The translations under genes were made by a program, and so were the position numbers. Positions 1 to 5,391 of a DNA stretch of 5,391 bases are shown piece by piece (position 1 is the first letter of the stretch; every line of letters starts with the position of its first letter). The notes below the pieces were generated by a model that was given only the letters and a program-made list of their open reading frames with translations, was not told where the DNA came from and searched no databases. Origin of the DNA: Chitinophagaceae bacterium (lineage in GTDB: Bacteria; Bacteroidota; Bacteroidia; Chitinophagales; Chitinophagaceae); assembly GCA_021323155.1 (NCBI GenBank), contig JAJTCI010000177.1, forward strand, positions 1 to 5,391, read 5' to 3'.

Positions 1-1523
1 CCGGGGAACAGATCATTAAAAATGCTCCGGTAATAATATTCCTCCTTGCTCCTTGGTGTATTAATGGGAAACCGGTGCGCGGCGTACTTGAGCTGCTCAT
101 CAGTAACCTGTTCGGAAGTGATCTTCTTCAATGTATCGATCCAATTATAACCTACCCCATCGGAGAACTGCTCTTTCTGGCGCCAGGCTACTTCCTTCGG
201 CAGGTAATCTTCAAACGCTTGTCTCAGTATCCGCTTCTCGATCACACCATTCCCAGCCATCTTGTCTTTAGGGTTCACGCGCATCGCTACATCCATGAAC
301 TCTTTGTCAAGGAACGGCACACGGCCTTCTACACCCCAGGCCGCGAGGGATTTATTTGCACGGAGACAATCATACAGGTGCAACTTGCCAAGTTTCCGAA
401 CGGTCTCTTCGTGGAATTGCCGTGCATCCGGCGCCTTGTGGAAATAAAGGTAGCCACCGAACAACTCGTCCGCCCCTTCCCCGCTCAATACCATCTTCAC
501 ACCCATCGATTTGATCACGCGGGCTAACAAGTACATCGGTGTGGAAGCACGGATCGTCGTTACATCATATGTTTCGATATGATATATTACATCACGCAAG
601 GCGTCCAGTCCTTCCTCGATCGTAAAGTTGACTTCATGATGTACGGTGCCGATATGATCCGCTACTTTCCGTGCGGCGGCGAGATCAGGTGATTCTTTTA
701 GTCCCACCGCAAACGAATGAAGCTGCGGCCACCAGGCGTCTTTGGTGTCCTCCTCTTCAATCCTGCGGGCGGAAAATTTCTTGGCGATCGCCGATATTAT
801 GGACGAATCCAGCCCACCGGAAAGCAAAACCCCGTAAGGCACATCCGACATCAATTGGCGGTGCACCGCATCTTCAAGGGCCTTTCTTAATACGGCTGGA
901 TCGGTATCGTTATCCTTTACATTATCAAACTCGGTCCATTCGCGGTTGTACCATTTCACGGGGGTCTTATCAGGACTATACAAGTAATGACCGGGCAGAA
1001 ACTCTTCGATCTTATTACAAACGCCGTTGATGCATTTCAATTCTGAAGACACATAAAAATTCCCCCACTCATCCCAACCCATATATAGCGGGATGATGCC
1101 CATATGATCACGCCCGATCAGGTAAACGTCTTTTTCTTTGTCATATAAGGCGAAAGCGAAAATCCCATTGAGATCTTCAAGAAATTCCACGCCTTTCTCA
1201 CGGTATAAGGCCAGGATCACCTCGCAGTCGGAGTGGGTGAGAAAATCGTAAGGCTGTTTTAATTGTTTGCGCAGCTCCTTGTGGTTGTAGATCTCGCCGT
1301 TTACAGCGAGGACAAGGTTGCCATCGGCACTATACAAGGGTTGTTTGCCGGAAGTGGGATCCACGATCGATAACCGCTCGTGTACCATGATCACTTTTTC
1401 GCTCAAATAGATCCCGGACCAATCAGGTCCACGATGCCTTTGCTTCTTTGACATCTGGAGCGCCTGGCCCCTCAGGTCTTCCGCCTTTGATTTAAGATCG
1501 AATATCCCTACGATACCACACAT
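1..1523 (-). CDS. asnB: Asparagine synthetase B, glutamine-hydrolysing (partial, 3' end outside window)
   Basis: This enzyme makes asparagine in the cytoplasm from aspartate, ATP and glutamine-derived ammonia. The frame is open from the ATG at 1521-1523 to the left edge, giving 507 codons. It begins MCGIVGIFD, so Cys2 becomes the N-terminal nucleophile of the class II glutaminase domain. RHRGPDWSG, ERLSIVD and NGEIYNH follow, typical of that domain. The synthetase domain carries the ATP-pyrophosphatase loop SGGLDSS at residues 235-241, then YDVTTIRAS, LSGEGADELFGGY and WRQKEQFSDGVGY. These motifs and their order match E. coli AsnB (about 554 residues) closely from end to end, so roughly 45-50 C-terminal residues are missing. 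That similarity argues for the metabolic enzyme rather than a sugar-amidating relative. The start is supported by the required Met-Cys and by a Shine-Dalgarno just upstream. It lies 84 bp after the GH10 gene and may have its own promoter. Confidence 0.96.
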   Translation of the reverse strand, partial: MCGIVGIFDLKSKAEDLRGQALQMSKKQRHRGPDWSGIYLSEKVIMVHERLSIVDPTSGKQPLYSADGNLVLAVNGEIYNHKELRKQLKQPYDFLTHSDCEVILALYREKGVEFLEDLNGIFAFALYDKEKDVYLIGRDHMGIIPLYMGWDEWGNFYVSSELKCINGVCNKIEEFLPGHYLYSPDKTPVKWYNREWTEFDNVKDNDTDPAVLRKALEDAVHRQLMSDVPYGVLLSGGLDSSIISAIAKKFSARRIEEEDTKDAWWPQLHSFAVGLKESPDLAAARKVADHIGTVHHEVNFTIEEGLDALRDVIYHIETYDVTTIRASTPMYLLARVIKSMGVKMVLSGEGADELFGGYLYFHKAPDARQFHEETVRKLGKLHLYDCLRANKSLAAWGVEGRVPFLDKEFMDVAMRVNPKDKMAGNGVIEKRILRQAFEDYLPKEVAWRQKEQFSDGVGYNWIDTLKKITSEQVTDEQLKYAAHRFPINTPRSKEEYYYRSIFNDLFP

Positions 1524-1527
1524 ATCA

Positions 1528-1533
1528 CCTTCT
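1528..1533 (-). promoter_or_regulatory. Ribosome binding site of asnB (AGAAGG)
   Basis: On the minus strand AGAAGG is followed by TGAT and then the ATG. The AGGTGAT stretch complements the 16S rRNA 3' end well, although the spacing to the start is short. The two other gene starts visible here lack a comparable site, so this one stands out and supports the chosen asnB start. Confidence 0.6.
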
Positions 1534-1547
1534 TTTGGTTAAGTCGG

Positions 1548-1555
1548 CAAATATA
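1548..1555 (-). promoter_or_regulatory. Candidate Bacteroidota -7 promoter element of asnB
   Basis: The minus strand reads TATATTTG, a full match to the Bacteroidota -7 consensus TAnnTTTG, 24 bases upstream of the asnB ATG in the 84-bp gap after the GH10 gene. No TTTG is found at the expected distance of about 19-21 bases upstream, so only one half of the promoter is supported. I see no strong hairpin with a T-run in this gap, so read-through from the GH10 gene remains possible. Confidence 0.4.
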
Positions 1556-1607
1556 GCGTAGCACCCGCTGTGGCGCGCTGAATAATGGAATATACCGCGA
1601 TAAGCTG

Positions 1608-3203
1608 TTAATTCTTCTTCTTCATCGCAACCAGTGCACCATAGTACGCCGGCTTTTTACGGTAATTAACGTCGAAGATGTTCGGGAAATCTTCTTTACC
1701 CTGGTTCAATACGATCCAGGAGTATTTATCATTGGGATCCCATAGCGTGATGCCCGCCCGCTGTGATGGTGGGACCAGCCGGTAATATGCACCGATTGCG
1801 AAACGGTAATAATCGCGCTGCGCAATGAGTTGATCGTTCGAAGGCGTGAACCCCGTCGTGTTCCACGGATTGATCCTTACATCCATTTCGGATATCCGGA
1901 TCTTTAGTCCTGTAGCCGCCAGCTTCGTGAAAGCGCGTTCTATAGCGGCAAGGTCATTCTTGATCGTAATATGCATCTGTACACCGATGCCATGAATGGG
2001 TACGCCCGCTGCCTTCAGGCTGTTCACCAGCTTCACCATGGAATCCAGTTTGGCGCCGTCAGACTCCAGCTTGTCTTCATTGATGTATAACTGCGCGTTC
2101 GGATCTGCTTCATGCGCATAGTTGAACGCCTTGGCGATATAATCACGTCCTAGGAATTCGGCAAAATAGAATTTGTCGCCTGTTGATGTTCCAGGAACAG
2201 GATTCGTCCGGATCGCGCCGGTTCCTTCCTCCAGCGGTTCATTCACCACATCCCAGGCCATCACTTTATTCTTGTAACGCGAAATCATACGGGTGATGAA
2301 CTGCTTCATCGCTGTATCCACCTTTACCGGGTCAAGCGAGAAACCCCCGCTTGCCGGGCGCGGTATGCTCACATTATCAAAATAGAACACACCCTCTACG
2401 GGGAAATGAAACTTCAGGCTGAGCGTTGGCTCTCCCGCGGTAAATGTCCAGGTGTATTTCTCCCATGCGGTCGTAAGGAAGAACGTGCGTTCCTGGTAAG
2501 TAGTATTCTGGATAACCGCCTTAAACCTGCTTCCATGCACGTTCGCACGGGCATAGAACGATAATGTATATGAATACCCTTGCGATAAGCCAAAGAAGTC
2601 GCTATAAGCCTGCATGCTGAATTGCTGCGGCCCCGCTGTGGTTACATTTACCTTCATTGCTTTCGATCCCTGGTATGGATTCGCCGTCTCAATTTCAAAA
2701 CTACCTACAGCGCCGCCGCCCACCTGTGTGATCCAGTTAGAGAAGTTCGCTCCCGTTGTTGCTTCGAACCCAGGGTTCACCACCACGTTCACTTCCGTTC
2801 CGGGCGAAGTCAGCGAACGCAGGTAGGTCGTGTTGCTGCTTTTAAAATCCACCAGCGTGTGCCCGTGGATCGACAATCCCTGAGCCTGGGCCATGTTCAC
2901 AAATTCATCTGCCTTCGTATAATCATACGCGCCTTCGTTCGTTACGATCACGCCATGTTTGAATTCATTCTCGAACGTCACACTATTGAAATGCGTTTTC
3001 ACAATGCCTGCGTAAGCGGTATCTGATTTTAAAAGATCAAGTCGAATACCTACCCCCACCGGTTCGCCGGCGAATGCTTTCAACGTACCGGTAGTATCGG
3101 TAGTCGCATATTCGTCTGGCTTGTCAGCTTTCTTTTTGCAGGACGTGCATGTAGCGATTAAAAAGGCAGATAAGCCCAACGCTGCAATAGATCTCTTGAA
3201 CAT
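1608..3203 (-). CDS. GH10 endo-beta-1,4-xylanase-family lipoprotein with inserted carbohydrate-binding module
   Basis: A 531-residue exported glycoside hydrolase family 10 protein; characterised members cut the beta-1,4-xylan backbone with retention. Residues 1-22 form a lipoprotein-like signal: charged MFKR, a hydrophobic stretch, then Cys22 followed by KKK, suggesting a lipid-anchored envelope protein. The GH10 barrel begins near residue 48, with FNSVTFENE at 72-80 (family pattern NxxTxENExK) and GHT at 114-116. A CBM4/9-like beta-sandwich interrupts it at about 137-282, after which the barrel resumes. The predicted acid/base is Glu322 in DVVNEP and the predicted nucleophile Glu439 in ISEMD. 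GVQMH at 407-411 and WDPNDKYSW at 488-496 complete the pattern. Two oddities stand out: the usual HTLxWH motif reads HTLVDF (Asp119, Phe120), and WGxxD reads WDPND. The start was chosen because it gives the signal peptide directly; no Shine-Dalgarno precedes it. Family assignment is firm; the substrate is inferred. Confidence 0.92.
   Translation of the reverse strand: MFKRSIAALGLSAFLIATCTSCKKKADKPDEYATTDTTGTLKAFAGEPVGVGIRLDLLKSDTAYAGIVKTHFNSVTFENEFKHGVIVTNEGAYDYTKADEFVNMAQAQGLSIHGHTLVDFKSSNTTYLRSLTSPGTEVNVVVNPGFEATTGANFSNWITQVGGGAVGSFEIETANPYQGSKAMKVNVTTAGPQQFSMQAYSDFFGLSQGYSYTLSFYARANVHGSRFKAVIQNTTYQERTFFLTTAWEKYTWTFTAGEPTLSLKFHFPVEGVFYFDNVSIPRPASGGFSLDPVKVDTAMKQFITRMISRYKNKVMAWDVVNEPLEEGTGAIRTNPVPGTSTGDKFYFAEFLGRDYIAKAFNYAHEADPNAQLYINEDKLESDGAKLDSMVKLVNSLKAAGVPIHGIGVQMHITIKNDLAAIERAFTKLAATGLKIRISEMDVRINPWNTTGFTPSNDQLIAQRDYYRFAIGAYYRLVPPSQRAGITLWDPNDKYSWIVLNQGKEDFPNIFDVNYRKKPAYYGALVAMKKKN
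2358..2795 (-). other. CBM4/9-like module inserted within the GH10 domain
   Basis: Residues about 137-282 of the GH10 protein start with VVNPGFE, contain NPYQGSKAMKV and SYTLSFYARA, and end with FYFDNVSI. This is the usual beginning, middle and end of a CBM4/9-type beta-sandwich that binds xylan or other beta-glucans. It sits between the GHT segment of the barrel and the segment that leads to the acid/base motif. Its boundaries are estimated by eye from where barrel-like sequence stops and resumes. Confidence 0.75.
3138..3203 (-). other. Lipoprotein signal peptide of the GH10 protein
   Basis: The first 22 residues have Lys3 and Arg4, a hydrophobic core and then C-T-S-C, with Cys22 as the likely lipidated residue. 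The -3 position is Cys19 rather than the usual Leu, so the lipobox is not perfect. The residues after Cys22 are KKKADKPDE; there is no acidic run directly after the cysteine of the kind known as a surface-export signal in some Bacteroidota, so inner leaflet or surface location cannot be told. Confidence 0.65.
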
Positions 3204-3236
3204 GGATATTGTGAAGTTTAATCAATACACCTCATA

Positions 3237-3267
3237 AAAAATTAAGCCAAGTTTTTACGGCTGCAAA
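3237..3267 (-). promoter_or_regulatory. Candidate Bacteroidota promoter of the GH10 gene
   Basis: In the 93-bp gap between the phosphotransferase and GH10 genes, the minus strand has TTTG (3267-3264), a 19-base spacer, and TAATTTTT (3244-3237). This matches the Bacteroidota -33/-7 layout TTTG-N19-21-TAnnTTTG except for the last base of the -7 element. The -7 element ends 33 bases before the ATG. The region is AT-rich and has no Shine-Dalgarno. It suggests the GH10 gene can be transcribed apart from the polysaccharide genes upstream. Confidence 0.45.
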
Positions 3268-3296
3268 TGAGCGGTATGTAAGCGGCAGTCGGCGGA

Positions 3297-4682
3297 TTAA
3301 TAAGCGTTCTTCTCTCCCTTTACGATGTTGTAAGCGGTGAGGAAGATGATGCGGAGATCCATCCAGAAAGACCAGTTTTCCATGTACCATATATCGTGTT
3401 CGATACGGCCTTCGATGTCCGCAAGGTCTTTTGTTTCGCCCCGGTATCCATTTACCTGTGCCCAACCCGTAATACCCGGCTTAAGGAAGTGGCGGATCAT
3501 ATACTTGTTGATGATCTGCTTGTAATCGTCGTTCATTTTCAGCGGGTGTGGCCTTGGTCCCACCACGCTCATTTCTCCCAACAGCACATTAAAGAACTGC
3601 GGCAACTCATCAAGGCTGGTCTTCCTGAGTATACGGCCGATCCGAGTCACTCTTGGGTCATCTTTGGTCGCCTGCTTGTATTGGTTGTCTCCCTCGGTCG
3701 TCCGCATCGTCCGGAACTTGAACACACGTATACGGTTCAGATCGCGACCCAGCCTGTTCTGTATAAAGAACACCGGGCCCTTCGAGTCGAGTTTTATCAG
3801 GAGCGCGATGATCGGTATCAGCCAGCTAAGGATGAATACGAGAACAAAAAGACTGAAAAACACATCGAACGTCCGCTTCTTTAACCGGTTGGCGATATCG
3901 TCCAAGGGCTCACGGCGCAACGAAAGTATCGGTATGTGATTGGCAAAGTTCACATGGACATTCCGGTCTATATATGTATGGAAATCGGTAGCGAACTTGA
4001 ACCGGATGAAATTATTTTCCGCCTGCTCCGCCATATCATACAAGAATGGGTGATCCTTGGCCGGGAGTGTTGAATATATCTCTGAAATGTTGTTTTCAAT
4101 GGCATACTGCAGGCAGTCCTGCGGGTTGCCGATGATCGGGAATGACGACAGTTCCTTTACATTATCAAAATCCTCAAAAAAGCCCTCTACAGAAATATTC
4201 TTACTTGCTGAAAGATGATGGTCCACGAGGTTCTTCGCTGCGTCGTTATACCCGATGATCACCACTTTCCGCACGAACTTCTCGTGGATTCGGATCACTT
4301 TAACCGCCCCTATATACAGCCCACGGCTCAACACCAGGCTTCCCGCAAAACCGCCGAGAAACCATGTGACAAAAGTCCGTGAATAAGAAAAAGGTGAAAA
4401 ATAAAGGTAGGCAGCCACCAGCAGCAGGAAAAACACGAAAGCCTGCAGCGTGTGTCGCGTAAGCACCTCGATCCTGTACGAGTTTGAATTGATGTATAAA
4501 GAGGTGGTGGCGCAGCTAATAAGCCAGGACACGTTCGCTACGAGGAACAGGGCCAGGTAGCTACTATCCACAAAAATCGTATTGTTGATCAGGAAGAGCG
4601 CGGCTACATACACCATATTTACTCCCCACAGGTCCACGAATGAAAAAATGAACTGGAAGAAGTTATTATAACGGTTGTTCAT
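3297..4682 (-). CDS. wcaJ: Undecaprenyl-phosphate sugar phosphotransferase (WcaJ family, polyprenyl glycosylphosphotransferase)
   Basis: This inner-membrane enzyme moves a sugar phosphate, usually glucose-1-phosphate from UDP-glucose in this family, onto undecaprenyl phosphate, the first step of lipid-linked exopolysaccharide or capsule repeat assembly. At 461 residues it has the size of E. coli WcaJ (464). The N-terminus holds about four membrane segments (roughly 8-33, 42-64, 78-97, 103-125). A Rossmann-like CoA_binding_3 domain follows (KVVIIGYNDAAK at 139-150, FPIIGNP at 181-187). The catalytic Bac_transf domain starts at KRTFDVFFS (269-277). Its hydrophobic helix 273-297 contains Pro290, at the position of the helix-breaking proline of this family. 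GPVFFIQNRLGR, FKFRTM, the Asp358-Glu359 catalytic pair in TSLDELPQ, VVGPRPHP and KPGITGWAQVNG are all present. The start gives a short polar N-terminus before the first membrane segment; no Shine-Dalgarno is seen. The fold and reaction class are firm; the exact sugar is not. Confidence 0.93.
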   Translation of the reverse strand: MNNRYNNFFQFIFSFVDLWGVNMVYVAALFLINNTIFVDSSYLALFLVANVSWLISCATTSLYINSNSYRIEVLTRHTLQAFVFFLLLVAAYLYFSPFSYSRTFVTWFLGGFAGSLVLSRGLYIGAVKVIRIHEKFVRKVVIIGYNDAAKNLVDHHLSASKNISVEGFFEDFDNVKELSSFPIIGNPQDCLQYAIENNISEIYSTLPAKDHPFLYDMAEQAENNFIRFKFATDFHTYIDRNVHVNFANHIPILSLRREPLDDIANRLKKRTFDVFFSLFVLVFILSWLIPIIALLIKLDSKGPVFFIQNRLGRDLNRIRVFKFRTMRTTEGDNQYKQATKDDPRVTRIGRILRKTSLDELPQFFNVLLGEMSVVGPRPHPLKMNDDYKQIINKYMIRHFLKPGITGWAQVNGYRGETKDLADIEGRIEHDIWYMENWSFWMDLRIIFLTAYNIVKGEKNAY

Positions 4683-4718
4683 ATTCTGTGCTTAGGAAAA
4701 AGTAGTATACCCTAATCA

Positions 4719-4730
4719 ACAAATTTTTGT
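4719..4730. repeat. Small AT-rich inverted repeat upstream of the phosphotransferase gene
   Basis: ACAAA-TT-TTTGT is a perfect 5-base inverted repeat with a 2-base centre, 37 bases upstream of the wcaJ ATG in the 149-bp gap after the glycosyltransferase gene. It could be an operator or part of a promoter, but such short AT-rich palindromes also arise by chance. Nothing else convincing was found in this gap: no terminator hairpin with a T-run and no complete promoter. Confidence 0.2.
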
Positions 4731-4831
4731 ACCAGAATCAGCGCCCGCCTATCCGATTGTTTTGCAGTGAGGTCTATAATACGCAGGTCGGCTCGTGGGC
4801 AATTTGATACCCAAATAAGTCCAACCCTCAA

Positions 4832-5391
4832 TCAGACAACCGCAGGTAATGGTGTTAGGGCCTGTACGATCGGCTGGGTTGAATAAAAGATTTCCTTTAT
4901 CTGTTCGACGCGGTTCTTCCAGGAATTGTTACGCGCTACCTTGGATCGTTTCAGGGCCAGCTCAGCCGTGTCGTCCCGGTAAGCTTCAATACACTTATCG
5001 ATGAAACACGTGTTATCGCATTTGTACACGAGCTTGTCTTCAAAATGCCAGCTCCTGATATTGGGCATGTTGGTCACCACGGCCGGTTTACCCAAAGCCA
5101 GGTACAGCCACAACTTATTCGGTGTGGCGCCCTTATTCAGCCTTCTTACATCATAAGGCGCAATGCACACGTCCACCTGTGAAAGCGCTTCGTACAAATC
5201 ACGCCCGGTCTTCGGACCAACCAGCCGTGCATTGGGAAAACGCGCCAGTTTCTGGCGATTGGCCTCGCTCACGGGCCCTATAAAAACAGTAACAAATCGT
5301 TCCAGCAGTGCGTAAAGCAGGTCCATATCCAGGTTGTAATCCAGGTAACCGACAAGACCTAATACAGGCAGGTCGGTATCCTTTTGGGGAT
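4832..5391 (-). CDS. Glycosyltransferase, GT-B fold, C-terminal part (5' end outside window)
   Basis: A partial gene: the frame is open from the right edge to the TGA at 4832-4834, giving 185 residues. The Met encoded at 5324-5326 is internal, because coding-like sequence (LPVLGLVGYLDYNLD) continues upstream of it. The fragment looks like the C-terminal, nucleotide-sugar-binding half of a GT4-type (Glycos_transf_1) enzyme. It has VLGLVGYLD at the domain start, VTVFIGPV as the next strand, ARLVGPKTGRDLYEAL, VDVCIAPY, and the loop GATPNKLWLYLALGKPAVVT. The basic C-terminal helix (SWKNRVEQIKEIF) is typical of the family. It probably adds a sugar to a lipid-linked or surface glycan, in keeping with the phosphotransferase gene 149 bp downstream. 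The glutamate usually found in the KLxEYLAxGKP motif is Leu here (5105-5107). Donor and acceptor cannot be told from this fragment. Confidence 0.85.
   Translation of the reverse strand, partial: PQKDTDLPVLGLVGYLDYNLDMDLLYALLERFVTVFIGPVSEANRQKLARFPNARLVGPKTGRDLYEALSQVDVCIAPYDVRRLNKGATPNKLWLYLALGKPAVVTNMPNIRSWHFEDKLVYKCDNTCFIDKCIEAYRDDTAELALKRSKVARNNSWKNRVEQIKEIFYSTQPIVQALTPLPAVV

Noticed and set aside
75..527. Plus-strand open frame of 150 codons
   Set aside because: It lies antisense to asnB, whose motifs are continuous through this region; the translation resembles no protein and has no plausible start signal.
671..1030. Plus-strand open frame of 119 codons
   Set aside because: Antisense to the SGGLDSS region of asnB; low-complexity, Arg-rich translation typical of a shadow frame.
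1611..1622. Short TTC repeat at the 3' end of the GH10 gene
   Set aside because: It only encodes the KKK of the MKKKN C-terminus; too short to be a meaningful tandem repeat.
2622..3026. Plus-strand open frame of 134 codons (and a shorter one at 2614-2826)
   Set aside because: Antisense to the GH10 gene; no recognisable domain.
3232..3465. Minus-strand open frame of 77 codons between the phosphotransferase and GH10 genes
   Set aside because: Most of it overlaps the conserved C-terminus of the phosphotransferase in another frame, and the translation has no sign of a real protein.
3396..3884. Plus-strand open frame of 162 codons (and others at 3337-3525 and 3664-3939)
   Set aside because: Antisense to the catalytic domain of the phosphotransferase, which is intact and strongly recognisable.
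4697..4723. Possible promoter of the phosphotransferase gene: TTTG (4723-4720) and TACTTTTT (4704-4697), minus strand
   Set aside because: The spacer is only 15 bases, too short for the 19-21 typical of Bacteroidota promoters, and the -7 element has a mismatch at its last base.
4832..5326. Met at 5324-5326 as the start of a short complete glycosyltransferase
   Set aside because: The same frame continues upstream to the window edge with family-like sequence (VLGLVGYLD), so this Met is internal and the gene is partial.

Overview
The window is most likely a chromosomal fragment from a member of the Bacteroidota, possibly a Chitinophaga-like genus. This is an inference from several signs: moderate GC, AT-rich gene leaders mostly without a Shine-Dalgarno, candidate TTTG / TAnnTTTG promoters, a Cys-Lys-Lys-Lys lipoprotein N-terminus, and a GH10 xylanase-type enzyme with a carbohydrate-binding module inserted in its catalytic domain, an architecture known from Bacteroidota. 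No rRNA, tRNA, mobile element, CRISPR array or phage gene was seen.

All four recognisable genes lie on the minus strand, so transcription runs from the right edge to the left. In that order they are: (i) the C-terminal part of a GT-B fold glycosyltransferase, cut by the right edge (5391 to 4832); (ii) a complete WcaJ-type undecaprenyl-phosphate sugar phosphotransferase, which starts lipid-linked exopolysaccharide or capsule repeat units (4682 to 3297); (iii) a complete GH10 lipoprotein with a CBM4/9-like insert (3203 to 1608); (iv) a class B, E. coli AsnB-type asparagine synthetase, cut by the left edge just short of its C-terminus (1523 to 1). The gaps are 149, 93 and 84 bp, so the genes are co-oriented but not tightly packed. 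The GH10 and asnB leaders each carry a plausible promoter of their own.

The glycosyltransferase and the phosphotransferase fit the edge of a surface polysaccharide locus. The GH10 lipoprotein could be a hydrolase that trims or releases that polysaccharide, or an unrelated plant xylan degrader; the window does not decide. AsnB looks like the metabolic enzyme and is probably only a neighbour.

The points most worth a second look are the altered active-site motif of the split GH10 enzyme, its position next to polysaccharide assembly genes, and the loss of the usual C-terminal-domain glutamate in the glycosyltransferase. I saw no convincing new multi-gene system.
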